The translations under genes were made by a program, and so were the position numbers. From contig NZ_WOWP01000053.1 in the NCBI RefSeq assembly GCF_009741375.1, positions 110,436 to 174,435 on the forward strand: DNA of 64,000 nt. The letters are read 5' to 3'. Origin of the DNA: Flavobacterium rakeshii (lineage in GTDB: Bacteria; Bacteroidota; Bacteroidia; Flavobacteriales; Flavobacteriaceae). Below the pieces are notes generated by a model that was given only the letters and a program-made list of their open reading frames with translations, had not been told where the DNA came from and did not search any database. Of the stretch, positions 1 through 8,218 are shown one piece after another. Position 1 is the stretch's first letter. Every line of letters starts with the position of its first letter.

Positions 1-3000
1 CAAATCTTCTGTTACAGCAGTGTTGCTCCATACGTAGGTGTAAGGTGCAGTACCTCCGGTTACAGTTAAATCAACCGTACCATTGCTGCCTCCGTTACAG
101 CTTACATTAGTAGCCACACCACTGGCAGCAAGTACCGCAGGTTCCGTAATAGTTATAGAGGCAGTGGCAGTACATCCGTTAGCATCGGTTACGTTTACAG
201 GATATGTTCCTGCAGCAAGGCCGGGAACGGTTAGTGTTGCATCCGGAACACCGCTGTAGGTTGTTCCGTTTATAGTATACTCAAATGGTGCTGTACCTCC
301 TGTCAGGTTAATCGTCGCCGTACCTGTAGAACCTCCGTTACAGCTCACATTAGTATCAACTACTGTGCCGGCAACCAATAAAGCAGGCTCGGTTATTGTT
401 ACAGAAGTGGTAGCAGTACATCCATGAGCATCGGTTACCGTAACATCATACGTTCCTGCCATAAGGCCAGTCATGTCTTCGGTAGTAGCCGAGTTGCTCC
501 ACGCAAAGGTATAAGGAGCGGTACCACCATTAACTGTTAGGTCTACCGTACCGTTGCTTCCTCCGTTACAGCCTACATTCGTAACTACACCACTGGCCGT
601 AAGGACTGAAGGCTGGGTTACGGTTGCGTTTACCGTTCCCGTACATCCGTTGGCATCGGTTATCATTACCGAATAATTTCCTACAGGAAGACCTGTCCTG
701 TCTTCGGTAGTTATACCGTCACCCCAGTTAAAGGTATATGGCTCGGTACCACCCAACGGTGTAAGGTTAATGCTGCCATTAGAATCTCCATTACACAAAA
801 CATTAGTTACTACCGTATCCCCTGAGACTGTAGACGCCGGTTGTGTAATGGTAAAGTTTACCGATTTCGTACACCCGAACATATCCATTACAGTACAGGT
901 CCATGTACCGGCTGTAAGGCCGGTTACAGTAGTTGTACCATCGCCTGTGGGGTTACCCGGCGTCCAGTTATAGGTATAACCGCCGGCACCTCCGGTAGCA
1001 GTGCTTACACTTGCTGAACCTGTAGCTGTGCCATGACAGGCAATATTGGTTTGTGATGCTGGCGTAAGACTTATTGCCGATGGCTGGTTAAGAGTAAAGT
1101 TTACCGATTTTGTACATCCGTTAGCATCGGTTACAGTACAGGTCCACGTACCGGCTGTAAGGCCGGTTACAGTTGTTGTACCATCACCTGTGGGGTTACC
1201 CGGCGTCCAGTTATAGGTATAACCGCCGGCACCTCCTGTAGCTGCCTTTACACTTGCCGAACCCGTAGCTGTACCATGACATAGAATGTTTACGGTTACC
1301 TGCTGGCTTAAGCTTAAAGCAGAAGGCTGGGTAATTGTGGCGGTTGCAGTGGCAGTACAGCCATTGGCATCGGTTATAATAACCGTATAGCTACCGGCTG
1401 CCAAATCATTCTGGGTATTGGTAGAAGACGGGCTGTTAAGCAATGATATACCGTTACTCCATGAATAGCTGAACGGAGCATCCCCACCGCTTTGTTGTAC
1501 CGTAAGTGAACCTGTAGACTCACCGTTACACGTAACGTTAGTCTGTGAGGTTATGGAAGCCGACATGACACATACCGGCTCTGTAATTGTAACACCTGAT
1601 GTGGCCGTACAGCCAATAGCATCGGTCACAATCACAGTATAAGTACCTGCGGCAATACTCGTTATTGATGCTGTAGTCGCCGAATTACTCCATAGATAAG
1701 TGTATGGCGCCAGTCCTCCGAAGGCACTTACCGTTGCCGAACCATCAGTGCCGCCGATTACCGAAACATTACTGACTACATTTGTCGAGGCAGTAAGTAC
1801 TGAAGGTTGGCTTACTGTTGCATTTACCGTCCCCGTACATCCGTTGGCATCGGTTATAGTTACTGAATAATTTCCTGCGGCAAGGCCTGTTCTGTCTTCG
1901 GTAGTTATACCGCCACCCCAGTTAAAAGTATATGGGCCGGTACCTCCCGATGGTGTAAGATTAATGCTGCCATTTGAACTTCCATTACACAAGACATTAG
2001 CTACTATCGTAGTACCCGTTATTGAAGGAACTGTTAATATTGCATCAGTACTGGTTACTGTAGGAGTACAACTTCCTGTAGCGATTAATCGATATTTGTA
2101 CCCATTCATTGATGATGTTACTCCTGTAATAGCTAAAGAGGTAGTCGTTGTTCCTGAGTAAGGTGCAGTATCTGACATATTGATAAAACCTGAACCTGGA
2201 TCCACCTGCCATTGGTAATCAGTTGCATTGCTTACAGTAGCGGAAAAAGTGGTATTGCTGCCATTGCAAGTTGTTTGTGATATGGGTTGAACCGTAATCT
2301 TTGGTGAAGGGTTTACAGTAATTGTAAATGTTATTGGTGTTCCAAAACAGGAACTGCCACCGTTTATATATCTAGGTGTAACAGTAATTGTAGCTGTAAC
2401 AGGTGCATTTGTTACGTTAGTTGCCACAAATGCCGGAATATTACCCGTACCCGAAGCAGCCAGCCCAATGGATGGCAAGTTATTTGTCCATAAGTACGTA
2501 ATTGGTATACCATAGCTTAACTGCACTTTTAGATCTTTTGCCGTGCCTGTACATGGATCTCCAAAATTGGCGTTGGTAGCAGCAAGGCTGAAAGAGTTTT
2601 GGCCTACAGCTGCAGCCGATACCAAACTAACGCTATTAGTTGAATGACAAGAGCCTAAAGTAAAATTACCACAACTACCTGTAGCATTTCCATAACTGGC
2701 AAACTGTACATTGGTGAAAACAGAACCTGCAGGTGCACTAAGGCTTAATGTGCCCCCTTCGTTCACGCTTCCGCATAGCACTCCTGTAGTATTGCTGCTA
2801 AAGTTAATTGTATTTACCGAAGAACCGTTACAAAGCGTTTGATTGTTTACATTATTAACGACAGGAATCGGATTTACATAAACATTCCGTGTCTGAGAAG
2901 CCGTAACGGTTCCATTACTGGCCGTAACCGTATAAATACCGGCATTAGCCGCGGTAGCGTTACTTATAGTTGGATTTTGTTGAGAGGAAGTAAAACCATT

Positions 3001-3627
3001 CGGGCCTGTCCAACTGTAGGTTACCCCACTTGTAAGTCCTCCAAAATTTGACGTAAGATTTAATTCACTTCCGGCGCAAGGCGTATTAGTTGTAGTAAGT
3101 AGGGGCAATATTTCCACACTAAAACCCCAATAGCCATTTCCTGAGTTTTGTACCTTTAAAGAAGTAATGCCAGGCTGCGTAATCGTTAAAGTACCACAAC
3201 CATTTATAAAGTTCCCTCCTGATATTGTGCCTTGCGTGGATCTGCTACCTGCACTACAAGAATTGCCGTAACTGTATGGAGACAGGTTAGCAGTTTGTAA
3301 ATTGTAAGGATTGCCATTGATAGACACTGCTATATTTTGCGTAGCTGACGGATATTGATCCCAATCCACACCATAAATACGAACACCTGCAATAGGGACA
3401 TCAAAATTAAAGGTAAAATATCCATTATTTTTTTCTGTCCAGTTTACTCCCCAGCAACCTCCTAACCCAGCAGTTCCTGAATAATTAAAACTAACGTTAA
3501 CATCCCCTACAGGATAAGTTCCTGAAGCCCCCCATTGTGGGAGGGTATAATAAGGCTGAGCACATAATTGCCCCGTAAAAAGGGTAAAAAATAAAGTTAT
3601 TAAAATATAAGAGTAGTGTTTTTTCAT
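1..3627 (-). CDS. Secreted SUEL-lectin / SprB-repeat adhesin (C-terminus beyond window)
   Basis: An uninterrupted reverse frame of 1209 codons starts at ATG 3627 and leaves the window without a stop. Residues 1-23 form a signal peptide ending LCAQ. Residues 25-165 look like a jelly-roll domain and about 175-265 like an Ig/PKD-type domain (YSWTGPNGF). Residues 285-372 match the SUEL galactose/rhamnose-binding lectin family: CGSVNEGG, FASYGNATGSCG, GSCHS, FGDPC and a final K-L. From about residue 531 there are nine SprB-type repeats of 70-85 residues, each with a CNG/CHG start, GGxxPYTY-W core, GxYxVxVTDANGCT and an xITQP end. Such proteins are usually exported by the type IX system, but the C-terminal sorting domain lies outside the window. 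The gene starts 10 nt after the PI-PLC stop, so the two are probably cotranscribed. Confidence 0.9.
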   Translation of the reverse strand, partial: MKKHYSYILITLFFTLFTGQLCAQPYYTLPQWGASGTYPVGDVNVSFNYSGTAGLGGCWGVNWTEKNNGYFTFNFDVPIAGVRIYGVDWDQYPSATQNIAVSINGNPYNLQTANLSPYSYGNSCSAGSRSTQGTISGGNFINGCGTLTITQPGITSLKVQNSGNGYWGFSVEILPLLTTTNTPCAGSELNLTSNFGGLTSGVTYSWTGPNGFTSSQQNPTISNATAANAGIYTVTASNGTVTASQTRNVYVNPIPVVNNVNNQTLCNGSSVNTINFSSNTTGVLCGSVNEGGTLSLSAPAGSVFTNVQFASYGNATGSCGNFTLGSCHSTNSVSLVSAAAVGQNSFSLAATNANFGDPCTGTAKDLKVQLSYGIPITYLWTNNLPSIGLAASGTGNIPAFVATNVTNAPVTATITVTPRYINGGSSCFGTPITFTITVNPSPKITVQPISQTTCNGSNTTFSATVSNATDYQWQVDPGSGFINMSDTAPYSGTTTTSLAITGVTSSMNGYKYRLIATGSCTPTVTSTDAILTVPSITGTTIVANVLCNGSSNGSINLTPSGGTGPYTFNWGGGITTEDRTGLAAGNYSVTITDANGCTGTVNATVSQPSVLTASTNVVSNVSVIGGTDGSATVSAFGGLAPYTYLWSNSATTASITSIAAGTYTVIVTDAIGCTATSGVTITEPVCVMSASITSQTNVTCNGESTGSLTVQQSGGDAPFSYSWSNGISLLNSPSSTNTQNDLAAGSYTVIITDANGCTATATATITQPSALSLSQQVTVNILCHGTATGSASVKAATGGAGGYTYNWTPGNPTGDGTTTVTGLTAGTWTCTVTDANGCTKSVNFTLNQPSAISLTPASQTNIACHGTATGSASVSTATGGAGGYTYNWTPGNPTGDGTTTVTGLTAGTWTCTVMDMFGCTKSVNFTITQPASTVSGDTVVTNVLCNGDSNGSINLTPLGGTEPYTFNWGDGITTEDRTGLPVGNYSVMITDANGCTGTVNATVTQPSVLTASGVVTNVGCNGGSNGTVDLTVNGGTAPYTFAWSNSATTEDMTGLMAGTYDVTVTDAHGCTATTSVTITEPALLVAGTVVDTNVSCNGGSTGTATINLTGGTAPFEYTINGTTYSGVPDATLTVPGLAAGTYPVNVTDANGCTATASITITEPAVLAASGVATNVSCNGGSNGTVDLTVTGGTAPYTYVWSNTAVTEDL
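846..1325 (-). repeat. Two near-identical 240-bp SprB modules in tandem
   Basis: Two consecutive 240-bp units (about 846-1085 and 1086-1325) encode adjacent SprB repeats. They are almost identical over their central 120 bp, for example 901-1010 against 1141-1250. The other repeats of the protein are related only at protein level. This suggests a recent duplication or gene conversion inside the adhesin gene. Confidence 0.75.
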
Positions 3628-3637
3628 AGTACTAAAT

Positions 3638-5002
3638 TTATTTAACAGGTAGTAAAGCCCATTGTTCTGCCCAATCGTTTTTGGATTTTTCGAAAATTTT
3701 TACAGGAGAACCGTCTTCTGTGTTTGCCTCAAATAAGTCAAGTAATGAGTTAGGGGCACTTTTAGGTTCTAAAATGAAATATCCATTTTCCAGTTTAGTT
3801 ATTTTCCATTTTTGATTATTACCATTGTTTTGCCTTTGTATGATAACATTTGTTCCATTGGCCTGTATGTTTCCTGCTACATCCAGGACGGAATTGGTTG
3901 CAGTTTGAATTAGGGTATGTAAGTAGAAATATCCATCCCCTGCATCGGCTAATTTCCAACGTTGATTTAATTGATTATTAGATGTATGAATAATTACTTG
4001 TGTTCCATCTGCCTGAATATTTCCTTTCACATCCAGACATTTGTTTAAATCCAATCTTGGTCTAATTTCATATACATTCCCAGGCACTATCGACTCCATG
4101 GAAATAAAATTGAAAGGATTACAGGAATAAAGACGATTGATTAATGGAGATTCGGGGAAATCCATTGGGATAATACCAAAACGTGTTTTTTGTTTGTTGT
4201 AGAGATATTCAAAAAACAAAGGATTTACTATTTCTGCAATTTCTTTTGGATCCTCATAGAATATATTTCCGCTTGTTCCGCTTGTAAAATTTATAAAGAG
4301 TGTATTAGGTAAAGATGAAGATGCCTTTTCTAATGTTGGTTTTACAGCTTCTTTAAATTTATTTTCTATATCTTCTCTTCCTTTCCAATCGTCATATCTG
4401 TCCTGAACATAAAAATTTATACCGTCATTTTCGAAACCATTCATTCTATCTTTTGGCCATATGTTATCATCGTCTCCATATAAATTTACCCCAACAGGAA
4501 AAGATAAATCTCCAGGAGCCCAAAAACGTCTAAATAGTACTACTTTTCCTCTTACTTTATCTAAGGAAGGAATTTGACCATTTGTGTAAAAATGATACTC
4601 TTGTATGGTAGACCAAACAGCATTGTAAAAATATTTTTTATGATTATGATTCTTATACATTATGGAATCATCTTTTATACACATGATAATCGTTTCAGAA
4701 GGGTTTGAATTCAAAAACCTTTGAATAATTGGCATGACATCACCTGCAAAACTAAATCCTGATTCTACTAGCCCATGTGCAATATAAAGGGCATTATCAT
4801 TATCTATTCCCGGTTTTAGTCTAATATCTAAAAATCGAACACCTTGATTCAATTGATCTTCAATACTTTTGTCCTGACATCTGGAAAGACCGCTAAAGTC
4901 TAAAAGATAAGTTCCACTATCATGCGTTCCTGGAATAGTAAATTCTGTAAGTTTTTTTCTACCTTCAAGATAGCTCATCCATTTTTTTGAAAAGTCATTC
5001 AT
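3638..5002 (-). CDS. PI-PLC X-domain phosphodiesterase with C-terminal ricin-type lectin
   Basis: The protein has 454 residues. The N-terminal 300 residues match the phosphatidylinositol-specific phospholipase C X domain. The two catalytic histidines are visible at H27 (PGTHDSG) and H76 (YIAHGL), as in the Bacillus single-domain enzymes. Residues about 315-452 form a ricin-B beta-trefoil with three QxW-like signatures (QRW, QKW, EQW) and LDV/LDL repeats, likely for carbohydrate binding. The family cleaves phosphatidylinositol or GPI-type lipids. The start is firm because an in-frame TAG lies four codons upstream. No signal peptide is visible, which is unusual for this family. Gene order suggests cotranscription with the downstream adhesin and control by the LytTR system encoded 100 nt upstream. 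Confidence 0.88.
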   Translation of the reverse strand: MNDFSKKWMSYLEGRKKLTEFTIPGTHDSGTYLLDFSGLSRCQDKSIEDQLNQGVRFLDIRLKPGIDNDNALYIAHGLVESGFSFAGDVMPIIQRFLNSNPSETIIMCIKDDSIMYKNHNHKKYFYNAVWSTIQEYHFYTNGQIPSLDKVRGKVVLFRRFWAPGDLSFPVGVNLYGDDDNIWPKDRMNGFENDGINFYVQDRYDDWKGREDIENKFKEAVKPTLEKASSSLPNTLFINFTSGTSGNIFYEDPKEIAEIVNPLFFEYLYNKQKTRFGIIPMDFPESPLINRLYSCNPFNFISMESIVPGNVYEIRPRLDLNKCLDVKGNIQADGTQVIIHTSNNQLNQRWKLADAGDGYFYLHTLIQTATNSVLDVAGNIQANGTNVIIQRQNNGNNQKWKITKLENGYFILEPKSAPNSLLDLFEANTEDGSPVKIFEKSKNDWAEQWALLPVK

Positions 5003-5051
5003 ATTGTAAGGCTAGTTTTATTTGTAGGTTTAAAACTATAACTTTACAATC

Positions 5052-5097
5052 CAAACTTTAAAAAAATGTTCTGAAACACTAATTTTTTGTTCTAAAC
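5052..5097 (-). promoter_or_regulatory. Putative LytTR operator and promoter before the PI-PLC gene
   Basis: On the + strand TGTTCTGAAA (5067-5076) and TGTTCTAAAC (5088-5097) are direct repeats exactly 21 bp apart, the geometry known for LytTR regulators such as AgrA. Just downstream on the - strand (5052-5060) lies a near -7 element, TAAAGTTTG, one base longer than TAnnTTTG. The same repeat pair occurs before the kinase gene at 7552-7582. Confidence 0.6.
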
Positions 5098-5101
5098 AGG
5101 A

Positions 5102-5752
5102 TCAAATTTTTTTTGAGATTTTAAAAACCTTATCTTCCAGGTATAACTTATCGTTAACAATTTTTGATATATGATAAGGGTTTATTGCCACACTACGGTT
5201 AATCCTCTTGAAATATTTGGATGGAAACACTTCTTGTAAATAGGTCATTGTTGTTCTCAGAATCTGATTTTTGCCCGACTTTAGATGTATTTCCACATAA
5301 ACATGATCAGCTTCAGCAAAGAGAAAATCTTTTGCCTGAAAATAATAAATCTGCTTACCAATTTCAATTTTAAAAATGGCATCCTCATTAGCCAAAGCAA
5401 GTTTTATTGCGGTAATCAGGTTTACGCTGTCTACAGGTTTGGAGAGATAAGCAGATGGTCTCAAATTTGTAATTTTTTCAAGAGTAGCTTTATCAGTAAG
5501 TGCAGTTGTAAAAATAAATGGGATAGAGATATTAGTATTGATAAAATTTGCTAAATCTAGGCCTGTTTTATCTCCGGAGAGGGAAATATCGATAAGAACA
5601 AGATCGAATGACTTATGAGACAAAAGAAGTTTTGCTTCTTCATAATCATGGGCAATCTCGGATAGGAAAACGGTATCCAGCATTTTTTTTAATGAAAATG
5701 CAATTAAAACTTCATCCTCTACAATTAATATCCTGCTATTATGCTCTAACAT
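5102..5752 (-). CDS. LytTR-family response regulator
   Basis: The protein has 216 residues. Residues 6-120 form a receiver domain with acidic pocket E12-D13, phosphoacceptor D55 (LVLIDISLSG) and the conserved lysine in YLSKPVD. Residues about 125-216 form a LytTR DNA-binding domain (ADHVYVEIHL, FKRINRSVAINP). The start codon lies inside the end of the upstream kinase gene (14-nt overlap), so the two are translationally coupled. LytTR proteins bind pairs of 9-bp direct repeats about 21 bp apart; such pairs exist before the kinase (7552-7582) and before the PI-PLC gene (5067-5097). The inferred role is autoregulation and control of the phospholipase/adhesin operon. Confidence 0.92.
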   Translation of the reverse strand: MLEHNSRILIVEDEVLIAFSLKKMLDTVFLSEIAHDYEEAKLLLSHKSFDLVLIDISLSGDKTGLDLANFINTNISIPFIFTTALTDKATLEKITNLRPSAYLSKPVDSVNLITAIKLALANEDAIFKIEIGKQIYYFQAKDFLFAEADHVYVEIHLKSGKNQILRTTMTYLQEVFPSKYFKRINRSVAINPYHISKIVNDKLYLEDKVFKISKKI

Positions 5753-7451
5753 TTGGAAATACTATTTTATAGTTTGATTTTTCTCTTGTACGCTCCCCTT
5801 TTAATTGTTTAACCATTCCCTCAATTATTAAAAGGCCCAGAGAGTTATTCTTCTTCTCAATATTGAAAACCGTTCCATTATCACGATAATTTAATTCAAT
5901 TTTACTGTTGTCCGTTTTTCTGAGTTCTATTTGTAAAACAAGTAAATTATTACATGGTTTGGCATGTTTTATAGAATTTGTGACCAGCTCATTAATAAGT
6001 AATCCAAGAGATAGTATTTTGTCAACATTTAAATAAATCAGTTCACTATCATTTATATATTCAAATGTCCTTAAAGAACTCTTTTGATGAGATTCTATGA
6101 TTTTATTGATATAATTCTGAACATCTATCAAATCATTGTCGTTATGATTCACACTATACGAATAAAACTCATGGGCTATAGTTATTGTCTTAATACGTTG
6201 ATGCAGATCATCAAATACAGTTTTGTAATTTTTATTTTTTGCCTGATATTTTTGAAAATCGATCAGGCTTAAAATCACTGCCAGATTATTTTTAACGCGG
6301 TGATTCAATTCCTGGACCAAAAACTGTTTCTCTTCCACGTTAGCTTTTAGGGTAATATTATTTTGTAAAATTTTTTTCTTTTGACGCTCAATTTTTTTTT
6401 TATTTTTCTTAATCTGCCAGGTAAAAAAACCTAAAACAAGAATCAAAATAAAAAGTGTTGTATTCAGTATTTTTGTAGTTCTGATATCTTTCTCAAGCAA
6501 CTGTTTTTCAGATTTCTCTTTTTCAAAGTCATATTCTATCTCAATCTCCCTGACTTTAAGGTCCCGTTGTTCGCTATTGTATTTTTTATACAAATCTGAT
6601 GCAATTTTATAGTAGAACAATGCTGAATCCGGCTTGTTTTGTTTTTCTAAAATCTTGCTTTTCATCTTAAAAACATCAGCTTTATAATTCAATATATTTG
6701 ATTTTGATGAAATTACGATAGCAGAATCAATATAAACATCAGCAATTTTATACTCATCTCTTGAAAAATAATAATAACTCAAATTGTTATACATTGAACT
6801 AATTGCCTCATAGTGATTTAATTTTTTGTATAAATAAAGTGCTCGATTATAGTGTCTTAGTTCTGAATCTGAATCTCTTTTTCGATTACCTAGCCCTAAG
6901 ATAAGCTCAACAACCGGCATATTTACTTTATCGTTTACAGAGTCGGCATATTTTTTTGCCTGAAGTGCTACTGCATATGCTTTTTTTGAAAAACCATTCA
7001 CTCTGTAATACGACGATTTCCTGATAAGAAAATTGGTGTAGTTTTTAAACTTGAATTCGGGATGCTTAAAAAATATCGTTTCAGCTTTGCCTAACTCCAG
7101 TAAACAGGATTCACTATTGTCATTAATTTCAAAAATAAGGGCTCTTTCTACGTGTATTTTTAGTTTTTGTTCCTCTGTAATTTTAGGATTAGTAATGAGA
7201 TTCTGAGAAAGTTTAAAAGCTTCATCATAAAGACCAAATTCTGTTAGAATCTTTGTTTTCATGATGTCTAAATCGTTTCTTTCTACGCCAAAATAATTTT
7301 CCCTGTTTTCATTAATGATAGTCAAAGCTTTTTTGAAATCAGAATATATTATCTTCTGTTCAAGGTCTTCCTTCAAAAGTTTAAAAGAGCTTTGACCAGA
7401 ACAAAAAAAAGTCAGAAGAATTAAAAAAAAACTGAAATAAACTCTTACCAT
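5739..7451 (-). CDS. TPR sensor histidine kinase (HisKA_2 type)
   Basis: The protein has 570 residues. It begins with a signal/anchor peptide (FFLILLTFFCSGQ), followed by a TPR-like helical sensor region (about 30-310), one membrane segment near 328-347 (LFILILVLGFFTWQI), a short coiled coil, and a HisKA_2-type H-box with H384 in ELNHRVKNNL. The ATPase part shows the N-box LLINELVTNSIKHA and the DNG motif. This architecture, periplasmic TPRs with a HisKA_2 kinase and a LytTR partner, is common in Bacteroidota. The signal sensed cannot be deduced. A -7 element TATATTTG (7515-7522, - strand) and a LytTR-like repeat pair lie upstream. Confidence 0.9.
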   Translation of the reverse strand: MVRVYFSFFLILLTFFCSGQSSFKLLKEDLEQKIIYSDFKKALTIINENRENYFGVERNDLDIMKTKILTEFGLYDEAFKLSQNLITNPKITEEQKLKIHVERALIFEINDNSESCLLELGKAETIFFKHPEFKFKNYTNFLIRKSSYYRVNGFSKKAYAVALQAKKYADSVNDKVNMPVVELILGLGNRKRDSDSELRHYNRALYLYKKLNHYEAISSMYNNLSYYYFSRDEYKIADVYIDSAIVISSKSNILNYKADVFKMKSKILEKQNKPDSALFYYKIASDLYKKYNSEQRDLKVREIEIEYDFEKEKSEKQLLEKDIRTTKILNTTLFILILVLGFFTWQIKKNKKKIERQKKKILQNNITLKANVEEKQFLVQELNHRVKNNLAVILSLIDFQKYQAKNKNYKTVFDDLHQRIKTITIAHEFYSYSVNHNDNDLIDVQNYINKIIESHQKSSLRTFEYINDSELIYLNVDKILSLGLLINELVTNSIKHAKPCNNLLVLQIELRKTDNSKIELNYRDNGTVFNIEKKNNSLGLLIIEGMVKQLKGERTREKSNYKIVFPNVRA

Positions 7452-7514
7452 TTAACAAAAATAAAATAAAAACCCATATTATGATTTAGCTAAGTTAATA
7501 TGGTTTCTTAGATT

Positions 7515-7582
7515 CAAATATAGGACCTCTACCGAGTCTCTGAATTAAAAATGTTCTGAATCAGTATTTATTTGTTCTGAAT
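7515..7582 (-). promoter_or_regulatory. Promoter and putative LytTR operator of the kinase operon
   Basis: The - strand reads TATATTTG at 7522-7515, matching the Bacteroidota -7 consensus about 65 nt before the kinase ATG. Upstream of it on the + strand TGTTCTGAAT occurs at 7552-7561 and again at 7573-7582, a perfect 10-bp direct repeat with a 21-bp period. This repeat pair matches the one before the PI-PLC gene and suggests autoregulation by the LytTR protein. Confidence 0.65.
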
Positions 7583-7900
7583 GGGATGTCCGAAATAAAT
7601 AATTCTTTTAATACTTGGTGAATATTGAAATTTTGAATTTTGGAAGAAAAGAAAGGAATTAGCGACAGTGGCCTCAGGGAAGCCTCTCGAATCCGGTTAT
7701 AAACTTCTTTACTATATCATCGCCAGTAAGCAACAGGTGACACCGGCTGGTTAAGTGATAGTACACGTATCTGAAGTCCGAAACTTCCGGTCTTTTTCGC
7801 TTATCGCTACGGTCGTGTTAAATTCAAACTGATTGTTATTATAATCCTATCACAAAACTTGATTATATATAATATATTATCTATTATTACATATTTTCAC
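7583..7900. other. Gene-free stretch before hipBA
   Basis: No credible coding frame is visible. The part at about 7670-7830 is richer in G and C than the DNA to its left and resembles the following hipA in base composition. It may be eroded transferred DNA, but no family can be named. Confidence 0.4.
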
Positions 7901-7908
7901 TATATTTG
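7901..7908 (+). promoter_or_regulatory. Promoter -7 element of hipBA
   Basis: TATATTTG matches TAnnTTTG exactly and lies 20 nt before the ATG at 7928. It decides the start of the antitoxin gene: an in-frame upstream ATG at 7859 precedes the promoter and would add hydrophobic residues foreign to the family. Confidence 0.7.
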
Positions 7909-7927
7909 TATAATATTTTATCCATTT

Positions 7928-8215
7928 ATGTCAAAATACAGCGTTACAAAAACACCTGCGACCGTAATGAAGGAACTTGCTGCAAAGGCACAACAATTAC
8001 GTAAAAAAAACGGTATTTCACAACTTGAACTATCGAAACGTTCGGGCGTGTCTTTCGGTAGCCTGAAACGTTTTGAAACATCAGGGCAAATCTCGCTGGA
8101 GTCGCTTTTGAAATTAGCTTATTTTTTTAATCGCCTTGAGGATTTTACCCCGGTATTTCAGATTGACGAAAGCCTGGAAAGAGTGGAAAAATTATTCAGC
8201 AATAAGACACGATAA
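7928..8215 (+). CDS. hipB: HipB-like antitoxin, helix-turn-helix
   Basis: The protein has 95 residues and a Xre/HTH_3 domain: LAAKAQQLRKKNGISQLELSKRSGVSFGSLKRFE, split as helix-turn-helix around residues 12-50. In HipBA modules this protein binds and neutralises the kinase toxin and represses its own operon. The gene is followed after 3 nt by hipA. A longer reading from 7859 is rejected because the promoter lies at 7901-7908. Confidence 0.85.
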   Translation: MSKYSVTKTPATVMKELAAKAQQLRKKNGISQLELSKRSGVSFGSLKRFETSGQISLESLLKLAYFFNRLEDFTPVFQIDESLERVEKLFSNKTR

Positions 8216-8218
8216 AAA

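Noticed and set aside
770..3051. Forward open frames across the adhesin region
   Set aside because: The reverse frame is open for 1209 codons with clear domains. The forward frames are products of its repetitive composition.
7859..7927. Longer N-terminus for the HipB antitoxin
   Set aside because: The extra residues are hydrophobic and unlike the family, and the -7 promoter element lies at 7901-7908, inside this segment.
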